In this document: piece by piece, positions 10,806 to 22,410 of the stretch
Position numbering within the stretch: the stretch's first letter is position 1
Layout: each line of letters begins with the position of its first letter
Assembly (NCBI RefSeq): GCF_029867415.1
Contig: NC_081186.1
Location: forward strand, 110,920,128 to 110,984,127
Source: Vicia villosa
Lineage: Eukaryota > Streptophyta > Magnoliopsida > Fabales > Fabaceae
Direction of reading: 5' to 3'
Length of the DNA stretch: 64,000 bases
Program-made: the position numbers and the translations under genes
Notes under the pieces: model-generated
Told to the model about the DNA's origin: nothing
Databases searched by the model: none
The model's input: only the letters and a program-made list of their open reading frames with translations

Positions 10806-12084
10806 CCTCATGAACAGCTGGAAACAAAAAAGAGGTTATCAACTTAGCAGCTCACATTGTTGTTCTTTCAATCATAGATATATATCCTTTTGTTTTCTTT
10901 ATTTTTAATTTATAACATATCATTATATTTTAGGGAGGTATGTGATAGCTTTACTAAAATGGGATTTAATGTATAATACAGGAAATCTTGACCGGGTTAA
11001 CTAAGTACTAATGCTTTGCCAGATTATAAATTCCAAACTAATGAATGGTAATTTACTTAAAAACTTGAAGCAATGACTTTTGATTCATTTTGTGCCTATG
11101 AATGAGATGAACAAAATAGTAAGTATATTATGTTGTCTAGTAGTACACTTGAGCACATTTGTATGCAAACTTCAAAGTGTACTACTAGATGAAAATATTG
11201 TTATGTCATATTATTTTGGATTAATTATTATTTAGTTTAATATGTTTAAATTTTGTATGTACATGTTTTATTATTTAGTTTAATATGTTTACATTTTATA
11301 TGCATCTAGTTTATTATTTTGATTATTTAGTTATATATTTTTTATATTAAAAATTGAAAGTGAATACAACCGTTTGTTAATTTTAAATTTAGAACTTAAG
11401 AAAATGAAATTTATTTTAGACATTTTTAAGTGAACAACCTCAATAACCTCTTTATTGAGGTTGTTCACTTAAAAATGTCTAAAATTAAATTTATTTTCTT
11501 AAGTTCTAAATTAAAAATTAACAAATGGTGGTATTTACTTTCAATTTTTAATACAGGAAATATATAACTAAATAATAAAAAGGTGCATACAAAATTTAAA
11601 CATATTAAACTAAATAATAAATAATAAAACATGTGCATACAAAATTTAAAAATATTAAACTAAATAATAATTAATCCAAGATAGTATGACATATATATAA
11701 CAATGTTTTCATCTAGTAGTACACTTTGAAGCTTGCATACAAGTATACTACTAGACAACAACATAATATACTTGCTATTTTGTTCATCCCACGCATACAC
11801 ACAAAACGAATCAAAAGTCATTACTTCAAGTTCTTAAGAAACTACCATCCATTATTTTTGAATTTATCACCTGGCAGAGTATTAGTTCCAAGTTAGTCTG
11901 GTCAATTCTTGTATAATGCATTAAATACCATTTTAGTAAAGCTACCACATACCAACCTAAAATATAATGATATGTTATAAATTTAAAATAAAGAAGACAA
12001 AAGGATATATATCTATGATTGAAAGAAGAGCAATGTGAGCTGTTAAGTTAATAACCTCTTTTTTTATCCAGCTTGTTGAGTAGG
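10806..12084. repeat. 1.28-kb imperfect inverted repeat (long hairpin)
   Basis: The left arm (10806-11446) and right arm (11452-12084) are reverse complements. The centre is nearly perfect over ~75 bp around 11449 (CAACCTCAATAA / TTATTGAGGTTG), with a loop of about 5 nt. Identity falls outward to roughly 80 % but persists to CAGCTGG...CCAGCTTG at the ends. No frame of size is open and no clear target duplication is visible. It could be a foldback-type transposon or an old inverted duplication that transcribes as a long hairpin. Confidence 0.85.
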
Positions 12085-12389
12085 ATATATATAATTTTCT
12101 CTAAATGATCTGTTTGTAAAAATAATTTTTAATTAAACTTTTCATTTTGCAATTGATAATATGTAAGAATCGTTTTAAAAAATAGTTAGATATATAGCAA
12201 TATTTAGGGGCTTGTTAGGTTTCCAACTACCTTCAATTTTAATAATAAATTAAAAAAATGGATGGCACTTTGTTTTGTTTTATATTTTCAGGGTTGTGTG
12301 TAGATAATAATAATGCAAGATCTCTATATTATACTATTTGTTATTCAATTAGTACTTCTGCAATGTTATTATTGGAGCATTATTTACTC

Positions 12390-12970
12390 TTGATAGCTCA
12401 TGGAAAGAGATAGCTAGAAAAGAAGCATTCCCAACATTCAATCGTTGTACTCTTCCATCAAGACCACTTTATAATGGAAGCAATGATCTTTACAGGATAA
12501 CAAATGCGGGAGTGATTGTGATGGATATTGATAAGGAAATTGTTGTACGAGAATATCCTCTTCCTCGTATAACCATGAACCCATTTGAGATATTTTTACA
12601 TATGGGCGACCGTCTTTCTCGCAGTGTCTATAGATTCTTATAGAACATATCAAATCTATATATTTGATTTTGATTCAGGAAAGTGATCTCTCTATCATGA
12701 GATGGACCCTTTTGATTATATGACTGCTTCTGGTCATAATCTTAATCCTAGAAATGTGTCATTTCGTTTCTGGATCAATGATCAAATTATCTTTCAAGTA
12801 GGTCTACGTAAAAATCTAACAGAAAGTATGTCTTCACGCAAAAGCATTCATTTTGGTTACAATGTGAAGACCAAACAATTGACAAAGATTGAAGATATTG
12901 AGGTGAGAAATTTTGAAGTATGGCTTCACACTAACAGTTTAGTTTCTCTGCCAACTACTCTTCATAGCTA
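12390..12970 (+). pseudogene. F-box-associated family pseudogene, copy B
   Basis: Homology starts abruptly at SSWKEIARKEAF, so the F-box and the first ~100 residues seen in copy A are missing. The frame runs through VIVMDIDKEIVVREY and HMGDRLSRSV, shifts near 12630, meets a TGA at 12683-12685 in GKW/SLY, and resumes as FDYMTASGHNLNPRNV to the full tail FEVWLHTNSLVSLPTTLHS with TAA at 12969-12971. The 5' truncation, frameshift and stop make it a relict. It keeps the C-terminal tail lost from copy A, which dates that deletion to after the duplication. Confidence 0.85.
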
Positions 12971-13999
12971 AGTTTCTTGGTATAGGATATATGCAATACT
13001 ATTATGTGTATTTCTCTGAGCTGAATAACAAGTATTTATGTTTCAATTTTGAAAAACAAGTGTTCCATTGCTTTGTGGTGTAATCTGTTGTGGGTTCAAA
13101 AATTGCAGTTCTCACTTATGACCAGAAATTCTTATGAACCATATTATTGCTATACTTTCTGTTTCTCTGATTTTTGAGTTGAAGCTCTATTTTGGAAACC
13201 TACAAGTATTATGTTGGAAAGAGGATTAGAAGATGATATGCAAATTTTTTTGATGACATAATAATTATTATGTCACTGTTGAGTCATTTATTTAGATTTG
13301 TGTTGAAGTTATTCTTGAAATTCATTTTGAAGACTGTTGAGGCACTTTAGATTTACATGCCTGACTATGAATGGAGTTGATGGTTATAAGGATGAGGAAG
13401 AGTTGCTCACTTTAGATGAGTATGGCGACGGTTTGGTAGCTTTATTTGAAGTGGTGGTTATGTTGGATATTTAAGTGCTTGCTGTTTTGTTTTTGTAAGT
13501 ATACTTCTAAGTTCATGGTTGTGGTCTTTACAAGAGGGAGATTTAATGTATATTTGAATCTAGGTGCCAAAACTTGGTTTTAAATCAATTTGGATCCTCA
13601 GCAACCGAAACTTATATAAAATATTTGTTTTAGACATAAAAGATTTGAATTTGGATATAAAAATATATTTACTTACTAATCTAATACTTATAATTAATCT
13701 ATGAGAATTACTTCTTCCATCCTAAAGGTTACTCCAATTAATCTAGGAGAATTACTTTTTCCATCCTTTCTTCCATCCAAAGGTTACTCCCACACCTTTT
13801 TGAAAAATAAAAAATGCTATTGGAATTCAAAAATGTACATTTGGACGCACTCCTATTCACACTCAATTTATTCGTAAGTTATTCAGACTCTTATTTTTGA
13901 CAAAAATTACTACGGAAAAGTATTTTCGTATAACTATGGAAGTGTATCTCTGGATGAGGTTTTAATTAAAAAAACGCGTCAGACCCTCCCATTTCCTTA
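12971..13999. other. 3' spacer of copy B
   Basis: 12971-13250 and 13540-13610 match the 3' flanks of copies C and D (16730-17300, 33240-33700), so the duplication includes non-coding sequence. A ~45-bp ATTACTT..CCATCC..AAGGTTACTCC block recurs at 13706-13790. No further gene is seen. Confidence 0.6.
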
Positions 14000-16241
14000 T
14001 CTATCATATAAGAAAATTCATTGTTCTGAATAAGACATTAATGCCCTTATTGCTTCTAAGCTTGACATGTGGATGTCTTCTCCATCTAGATTTTAATTGT
14101 TTTGTTTTCTACTCATTTCTTATTGTTTTGCTTATAAACTTTTGATCAACTCATAAAGTAATTTTTTGGTTTTGATCTTGGTAACCACATTCCTTTTCCC
14201 AACTTCACACTCTTCCTTTCAAATCACTCATTTCTTGATTACAACTTCTTCATTTTTTGATTTTGGAGAATAAAATTAGATTTCCTCTTTTTGTTGCAAG
14301 TGTATAAAAACGTAGATCTCCTCTTTTCTTTTGATTTTGGAGCATAAAATTAGATATCTATTATCTTGCTTATTAGCTCTACAACTGTATTATATTTATA
14401 TTAATTAATTAATTAATCTATGTATAAATCATATAATATTTTTTTTGTGATAATGAAAGATATTATGAGCTGGAGTAGTCATTAGTATAAAATATTATTT
14501 TTCTTACAACATTGAATATTTAAATATTATTGTTTATTCGTAATATTTTTTATTAAGTTTTTTTAATTACAACATTTTAGGATAAGAAAGTACTTTATTA
14601 TGTTTTTTAATGGTGAAATTTGATAATCTATCATATAAGAAAATTCATTGTTTTGGAAAAGACATTAATGCCCTTATTGCTTCTAAGCTTGACAAGTGGA
14701 TGTCTTCTCCATATAGATTTGAATTGTTTTGTTCTCTACTCATTTCTTACTGTTTTTCTTCTAAACTTTTTCTTCTAAACTTTTGATCAACTCATAAGGA
14801 AGTATAGGGCGGCGTGTTAGAAAATAGTGTGTTTGTTGGTAGAGAAGTTTGTTAAATAAACTTTTCTATCACAATGTAAGACAAAACATGTATGATACAT
14901 TATTTCTAATGTAGTAAAAAAATTAAATAATATTTATATAGGGGGAAAATACATTATTGTTTAAAATATTTTTATATACGACAACAACTTTATCATTAAT
15001 TCAAATATTTTTATAAATAACGTCAAAACAAGAATAATATTTATAAACGGGGAAAAACATATTTTTTATTAAAATATTTTCATATACAAAAATATATTAT
15101 TGTTATAAGCGGTAACAACTTTATTATTGATTCAAATATTGAATAATTTTTCACACTTAAAAACATTTATCTTTGCATATTAACGGAAACCTGAAGTTAC
15201 TGATCACAATATTGCATATTGACGGGAACCTGAAGTTATTGATTATTTGTATTGAATATTAACGGAAACATGTAGTTACTGATCACAATATTAAATATTA
15301 ACGGGAACCTGAAATTACTGATTAAAATATTGAATATTAACGGGAACATGAAGTTACTGATCAAAATAGTGAATATTAACGGAAACATGAAGTTACTGAT
15401 CACAATATTGCATATTAACGAGAACCTGAAATTACTGATTACAATATTGCATATTAACGGGAACCTAAAGTTACTAATTATTTGTATCGAATATTAACGG
15501 GAACATGAAGTTATTGATCACAATATTGAATTTTAACGGGAACTTGAAGTTACTGATTAAAATATTGAATATTAACGGGACGATGAAGTTACTGATCAAA
15601 TAGTGAACATTAACGGGAACATGAAGTTACTGATCAAATAGTGAATATTAACGGTAACATGAAATTACTGATCAAAATGTTAATTACTTTTCATACACAT
15701 TTTATCTATTAAAAATATACATCTGAAACAACTGCGCATCCCGTACCAGAATCCGTACGAACGCACGGGTTTGTTACTGATTAAAATATTGAATTAACGG
15801 GAACATGAAGTTACTGATCAAAATAGTGAATATTAACGGGAACATGAAGTTATTGATCACAATATTGAATATTAACGGAAACCTGAAGTTCCTGATTAAA
15901 TATTGAATACTAACGGGAACATGATGTTACTGATCACACAATATTGAATATTAACGGGAACCTGGAGTTACTGATTCAAATATTGAATATTAACGGGAAC
16001 ATGAAGTTACTGATTATAATATTGAATATTAACGGGAATCTGAACTTACTGATCATAATATTGAATATAAACGGGAACATGAAGATATTTATCAAAATAT
16101 TGAATGTTAACGGTAACATGAAATTACTGATCAAAATGTTAATTACTTTTCATACACATTTTTTCTATTAAAAAAAAATACATCTGAAACAACTGTGCGT
16201 CCCGTACCAGAACCCGTGCGAACGCACGGGTTTGTTACTAG
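14000..16241 (+). mobile_element. Helitron-like element(s), non-autonomous, with doubled ends
   Basis: 5' termini of Helitron type, TCTATCATATAAGAAAATTC, occur at 14000 and again at 14627, each preceded by A. 3' termini of Helitron type occur at 15777-15780 (CTGA) and 16238-16241 (CTAG), each followed by T. The outer 3' end is preceded by a perfect 8-bp hairpin CCCGTGCG-AA-CGCACGGG (16213-16230) and 11 bases later by CTAG. The inner hairpin (15753-15769) has one mismatch. No RepHel protein is encoded. The order 5'-5'-3'-3' suggests a nested or tandemly duplicated insertion. Confidence 0.8.
15170..16130. repeat. ~41-bp minisatellite inside the Helitron
   Basis: A motif of about 38-43 bp built on AATATTGAATATTAACGGGAA plus CATGAAGTTACTGATCA is repeated about 20 times. 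The array is interrupted at 15680-15780 by the inner Helitron terminus and then continues. Variants alternate between ACCTGAAGTT and ACATGAAGTT. An open frame across part of it (15944-16171) is an artefact of the repeat. Confidence 0.85.
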
Positions 16242-16489
16242 TTTCCAACAAATTCTCAAGTCATTTTTACACTTTTACTCTCAACATCCAATCAATCGAA
16301 GTAGTCAACATTAACTACATATTTAGTAAGTTTTTGAAATCAAGTTCTTCACATTTGATTTTCTAAACATGCTGTTGCACCCCAAAGTTTGTCCTCTTTC
16401 TTTGTGCTATAAGTTATCAAGGACGTTTATTTCGTCTATTAAAAAACCGAGAAAAAATAAGGAGTTTCCATTGTTTCAAGACTATTTGG
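16242..16489. other. Spacer with a possible LTR fragment
   Basis: From 16371 the sequence TGTTGCACCCCAAAGTTTG has the look of a legume LTR start (compare TGTCATACCCCAAATTTG of the Ogre LTR in this window) and breaks into F-box copy C near 16490. This is only a ~120-bp piece. Confidence 0.35.
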
Positions 16490-16731
16490 TTCTAGAAGTG
16501 TGTCATTTCGTTTGTGGATCAACAATCAAATTATCTTTCGAGTAGGTATGCATTCAAATCATTCACGCAAAAACATTCATTATGGTTACAACGTGAAGAC
16601 CAAACAATTGACAGAGATTGAGGATATTGAGGTGGGAGATTTTGAAGTATGGCTTCACACTAACACTCTAGTTTCTCTTCCAACTACTCCTGCTCTCTTC
16701 CAACTACTCCTGCATAACTATGTTTCTTGGT
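16490..16731 (+). pseudogene. F-box-associated family fragment, copy C
   Basis: Only the last ~75 codons remain: RSVSFRLWINNQIIFRVG through GYNVKTKQLTEIEDIEV and FEVWLHTNTLVSLPTTPA. The final codons are duplicated by a small tandem repeat (TCTTCCAACTACTCCTGC twice at 16675-16720), which extends the frame past the stop position seen in copy D. Everything N-terminal is gone, with the break at about 16490. The fragment is closest to copy D and shares its 3' flank for more than 500 bp. Confidence 0.85.
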
Positions 16732-17360
16732 ATATTATATGTAATGCTATTATATATATATATTTCTCTTTGTTGAAAAACAAGTCTTTATGTTTCCATT
16801 TTGAAAAACAAATATTCCATTGCTTTGTGTAATCTGATGTGGGTTGAAAAATTGAATTTCTCACTCATGACATGAAATTCTTGTGAAAAATAATCATGGG
16901 TTCTGTAAAAAAAAAAATGATGACTTTACAATTTTATATATTGCTATACTTTCTGATCATCTGATTTTTGAGATGAAGCTTCTATTATGGAAACCTACAA
17001 GTATTATGTTGGAAAGAGGATTAGATGATGTTGTTCAAATTTTCTGTTTGAAAATTTTCCATACAAGTATTTGTGTTGAAGTTATGTTTGAAAATCATTT
17101 TGAAGACTGTTTCTTTCTTGTCATCGTGTATATATTAGGGCATGAATTTCATTTCATTGCCTTTACACCATTTTCATCTAAATAACATTGTTGATGCCAA
17201 ACAGTCACAATCATTTTTGTGATTTTGCTCAGATGTCCAGTGAAGGATAGATTATTGGGTTTCGTGTTGATTTAGTGGTGTATATTTGAATCGAGGGTGT
17301 CGAAACTTAATTTTAACAAAAAGTTATTTAAACTTAATGTGATTGATATTTGGATACTCT
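16732..17360. other. 3' spacer of copy C
   Basis: Matches 33240-33745 downstream of copy D, including the phrases around AAGTATTATGTTGGAAAGAGG. No independent gene. It ends at the hAT insertion site. Confidence 0.65.
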
Positions 17361-17884
17361 CAGTGGCGGATCTAGAAATTTTGAGTTGCGGGGGCAAAAT
17401 CTGGCTATACCAGTCGCTTTGCAGCATAACTTATAGTACAAAAAGTTACAATATCAAACGATATTTACCATTGTAATGAATCCAAAAATTGTAATTTATA
17501 TCTATCCTAGCGATTATGGTACACCGCTATTTCATAACACTGGTCAATAAGATAATTAAAAAATTTAAATTTAAAATTATATAGCATAATGTTTTTTAAA
17601 ATATAATTTTTTTTATAATATAATGTTTTTTTAATCCGTATACATACTTAAAGTTAATAGAGTTATAAAATTTAAAAGAATAAATAACTAAAATGTGTAC
17701 CATTTAAAATTATCATGAGTTGTAATTGACATATTTATTTCCTTAAAAATTTAATCTATGATGATAACAGTTATTTATTTTCAATGTAAAGGAAAGATAT
17801 AAGTTATTAGACTTTTCAATGTACTATTTCTATTCTCTTGTGGGGGCAAGAGCCCCCTTATCAATACACATAGATCCGCCACTG
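17361..17884. mobile_element. Non-autonomous hAT transposon, 524 bp
   Basis: Terminal inverted repeats are CAGTGGCGGATCTA at 17361 and TAGATCCGCCACTG ending at 17884, with subterminal GGGGGCAA motifs on both sides. A perfect 8-bp target duplication GATACTCT flanks it (17353-17360 and 17885-17892). The orthologous empty site is present downstream of copy D (about 33738) and, with one change, of copy A (about 3656). No transposase is encoded. Confidence 0.92.
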
Positions 17885-17915
17885 GATACTCTAATTAAAA
17901 AGTTAATTTAACAAT

Positions 17916-19798
17916 GTCTTAATTAGTTCTCAAGTCCTTAAACTTAATTTTAGGTTACATATTTGTAAATGTTACATATTTGTCTCTTAAAAACGGCTCC
18001 GTTATACTAATTGGTCCTTACCGTTAAATTTTCTGAAAAAACGTTTACTTCGCTTACGTGGCATGACAACAAAGCATTTGTTAATAAGCTGACTCAGCAT
18101 ATGTATTAAAAAATTATTATTTTATTTAAACTTGAGAGGTTTTATTTTCGGAGGTTAAAAACTCCCGCAAATTGTTAATAATGTGAAAAAAAATACAATA
18201 TCGCATTGCTATCATAATAATCAACAAATACTCTCAAAACAGAGTAATCAAGCTGGTTACTGTACAAAAAAAATTCAAGCCTCTCAACAATAAGACTGAC
18301 ATGCTCTTCGCCATTGAATGAATAATGAACACCACATTTATACGGTGAAATACAAGGTAGAGCTCAAGCAAAACCCATCAAAGAATGACCTTATCATCTA
18401 TGCAAGCAGTTGAAAACCATTTGGATGAACTCTTATTTAGGTGCAGGAGCTCAGACTAAGACTACTACAGAATCAAAGAGCTGATTTACATCACCATGCC
18501 TTCATCAATGGTGAAAACCTGTAACCCAGTAATCATATTATAAAAGTAAGCTTTTGTGATGATGGAAAAAATAAACACTTGAAAATAACAAAAACTAAAT
18601 GAACTATAACACGATTCACCTAATGAAACTGCCTCTAAAATCTTCTTTTCTTTGTATTTTCCTAACTTGGTAGTCATATCAGATGCAATAACTCAACATA
18701 TGAATGTCAGGTACATTATTGATTGATTCAGGATGCAGCTTCAAGATGCCTTGTCCTCAATATCAATTTTAACTTCAAACAGAATTGATGAAACAAACTA
18801 GAAAACAAACACACTTGAATCATCAGTACACTATTTCCTTTTGAATCATAAGAACATTGCATAGATTCAGCAGAGACTCCAAACACATTTGATTTGGGTT
18901 AAAAAAATAAGAACACCAAACATAATAATGTTTCTGTGTGGTTATTTATACCTTTAAGATGGTTTGAAGGACATGAACAAGATAAGTTTGTTCATAAATA
19001 ATATGGTCATCAAATTCCACAGAAAAATGTCCCATTTTTTCTCATTTAATAAACCCCTTTAATAAACTCTAAATCTAGTTGAGCTCAACTTATGAGACAT
19101 GAAACTACTAGTAGAAAATTCATTAAAATCTATAAAAATAAAGAACAATACAATATCAACGGTGATTAGAAAAATACATAAAACAAGAACAAAAATCAAC
19201 TCAAAATTAAATAAATAAATAAATAAATAAAAGAAAATAAACAAACCTATTAAGGGTGAAGTGTCTTTCAATTTTGAGCAAGAAACCACCGTAATGTTTT
19301 CCACTGTCTGAGATCTTGTCTTGAAATCCATTAAGTGTCTTTCAATTTTGAGCAAGAAACCACCTTAATCTCAAGGGGTTACCCGTAGATCCCCTTGAGA
19401 AACTTGTTGTTGTTGCAAAATTGACAAAGGAGAAAAAAATATGAAAATGCTAAAAAGACATTGAGCAAGAGAGAAAGTGAGACGGAGAAAATAAAGTGGC
19501 GGCGGCTAGGGTTCGGTTTGGAGAAGAAAAGGGATAAGGTTATTTTATATATTATTATAAGAATAAAATGTAAATAAAATATGTAATATAATAATTCTGT
19601 AATATAATAATTCCATGTCATCTAATAAATGTCCAGTTGGAGTGCCACGCATACAAAAATTAACGGAAGTTTACAAAATTTATTGGACAGGATCAAAATG
19701 GCTAACAGAAGCACACTTAAAGGAATTAAATAACGTTTATTAGATAAGGAACTCTGAAACCACAAATTAAGTTAAAGGACCAAAAGATGTATTAAGCC
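17916..19798. mobile_element. Mutator-like element (MULE), non-autonomous, possible Pack-MULE
   Basis: A perfect 9-bp target duplication TTTAACAAT (17907-17915 and 19799-19807) brackets a 1.88-kb element. Its ends are related inverted repeats: GTCTTAAT...GTCCTTAAACTTAATTT on the left, and the reverse complement of the right end reads GGCTTAATACAT...GTCCTTTAACTTAATTT. No transposase frame is seen. On the minus strand the interior looks gene-like: a leader with ACCCTAGCCGCCGCCAC near 19495-19515, and a small exon-like frame ending in FTIDEGMVM with TAA near 18495. This may be captured host sequence. I do not recognise the donor gene. A ~32-bp segment (AGTGTCTTTCAATTTTGAGC...) is duplicated at 19259 and 19333. 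Confidence 0.8.
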
Positions 19799-19807
19799 TT
19801 TAACAAT

Positions 19808-20254
19808 TTATATTTTTAGGATAATTTGGATTAAAATTAGTGTGTAATTATCTAAATAGGTTTGCATATTTATTACTTTACATATATTTCTATTTTGTTT
19901 ATTGGTAAACTTCATAATATTCTAAAGTTTTTTTGAATATGTACCTATAATCACATTATTTAATATCAAGTCATTTTTTATATTAATTTTGAAAGAAAAC
20001 ATTTAAATTTAAAATGAGTTTTTGGCTTATGATACTGATATCTATAGATATAAAAAAAACTTTATATCACAAAGTCCCAATAATTATTGCAAGACCTCGA
20101 ATATTGTATAATTAGCACATTCCTAATATACTGCTACTGAATACATACGATAGTGCATATATGACATAAGTATATGCCATATAATAAATGTGCACATAAT
20201 ACAACATGTTTGAAACAAAATAATACAATCAAATTACACCGCAGAAACAAGATA
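19808..20254. other. Spacer shared with copy D
   Basis: Matches 39268-39645 left of the Ogre insertion, which shows that C and D are one duplicated segment. AT-rich, no gene. Confidence 0.65.
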
Positions 20255-21690
20255 CATAAGTAGTCTCGCTAGTTAAACAACCTTATAAGTAGTCTTGGCA
20301 GGTAGAAAATGGGCTAACTTGGTTAATATGTCCATTATAACTCAAATCAGTCATGGCGTCCAATATTAAATATTCCATAGAGATGTTCTCCCATTTCCAC
20401 TCAAGTATTTTCAAAGGGTGCAACATACCACCTCCTTCTGGTTTATGATGCCCAGTCTTTATGTGCTAACACACCACGCATCTAACCACAAACTCCGCAG
20501 TGTCCCTTTTCATCCCGGACTACCAAAAATTCTTCTTCAAATATTGATAAATCTTAGAAAAATCGGTGAATGGTAAAATCACTCCTGTGAGCATTTTATA
20601 AATTTACTCTCTGCAAACGAGAAACATCTGGTACACACATCCTTTGGTTATATAAAAGAACCTCATCCACTGATCGGGTGAAACTTAGAAGATCAGCCCT
20701 AGACTGCAAATTTACATCTCATAACTAGGTTTACCTTATCCTTTCTCTAAGATCACATATGATACTCATCTAACTCATCAAAATTCCTACTCGAGTCCAT
20801 GTGAAGTGTACATCAAGATCCTAAAAATCTCTCCACTAGATTGTGCTCTAGCATCGTTAGCTCTATTATAAGCACCTACCTACTACTTAACACACATATA
20901 TATGCTCTTTGTTGGATTTACTAAGATGATACTTCTACTCGAAGTCATAATCCTTCATGAATTCCATCCATCTTTGTTGACGTGCATTCAACTCTTTTTG
21001 GTCAAATAGATACTTCAAACTCTTGTGATCACTAAATATCCCAATGTATATTCCATAAAGGTAGTGTCTCCACACTTTGAGTGTAAAGATGATTGCAGCT
21101 AGTTCTAGGTCATGCATAAGGTAATTCTCTTCATAGGGTTTCAACTGACGGGATGCATAAGCTACTACATTGCCATTATGCATTAAAACACATCATAAAC
21201 CCTTATTCGAAGCGTCTCATAAGAATTCATACTTTTGAGTAGGATCAGGAATGATAAGAACAAGAAAAGAAATCAAATTTTTCTTTAACTTCCTTAAACT
21301 TCACTCAGATCATGAGTTCAAAATGCCTAGTCAAAGGCAATGCTAATTGAGGGAATCCCTTTATGAACCTTCGATTATAACCAGCTAATACCAAGAAACT
21401 TCTCAACTCTAATGCATCCTAGGCCTTTCCCAAATGAATATTGCTTCCACTTTCGATGGGTATACAACCATGCCTCCTTGAGAAATCACAAGCCCGAGAA
21501 ATTTCACTTCCGACATCCAGCGTTCACACTTGCTGAATTTTATGAAGAATTTCTTTTTTTCGAAAATCAAATTCGACGAGCTTGGAGTGCTTGTGGTATG
21601 TGAAGGTGAATTAGCTCAAGATCTTGGATCTTGGAGTGTTTTGAAACCTTGTGAGATGTGATAAGTCAAAGAAAAACCAAAATTTAGTAT
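20255..21690 (-). pseudogene. Ty3/gypsy pol relict (RT end, RNase H, integrase)
   Basis: Read on the minus strand from 21690 downward: RT tail KFSKCERWMSEVKFLGLVIS, then the RIKGFPQLALPLTR-like connection, RNase H ([17 protein letters not shown] and [16 protein letters not shown], ~21183-20940), then integrase pieces (MKRDTAEFVVRC, PLKILEWKWENISME) near 20550-20330. The order RT-RH-INT and the wording fit a Tekay/Del-type gypsy element. Stops and frameshifts are frequent and no LTRs belong to it. It is an old relict shared with 61039-62890. Confidence 0.8.
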
Positions 21691-22298
21691 GTATAACTTT
21701 CTGGTTAATACTAAGTATTTTGACATTTTGTTTTGCTTATGATATGTACAAAAGGATACTATATATTTCATAGTGGAAAATTTCAACAAAATTATGATGA
21801 TTTACCATTAGAGACAGATTTGGTGCATCCGAAGACGAAGCACTGAATCAGTATAAATCCCGACATATGTAACATCCCGATATTTTGTATACATTCAATA
21901 TATCCTTTTAATACAATTTATTGATTGATTATTTAATCAACAATATATCTTATGGTTATAGTTAAATTTTATTTTTTTATAGCTATTATTATATTTTAAT
22001 TATTTATCTTATATATAATTAACTTGATAAATTAGTAATATTATAACTATATAATTATTTGTGTACTTGTTATATTACAATTTTTTATAAAATTTATTGA
22101 ATTTAATAATTAATGATAAGTGTCACTATTTTATAATTTTAAATATAATAATATTTGAAATTTAGTGATTTTAGAAATATTAGTTTAATTATGATACATG
22201 TAAAATAAAATGAATAAATAAGTTATGGTAATTGAGTTTATTACTTTATATGGAAAAATGATATCTAAACTTAATTTTAGTAAAAGTTAAAAGTAGTG

Positions 22299-22410
<112 letters not shown>

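Noticed and set aside
13376..13470. Short coding-like stretch (MNGVDGYKDEEELLTLDEYG)
   Set aside because: Only ~35 codons, no recognised family, and no matching sequence noticed in the flanks of the other F-box copies.
15944..16171. 75-codon NINGN-rich frame
   Set aside because: Follows the Helitron minisatellite period; no start context or homologue recognised.
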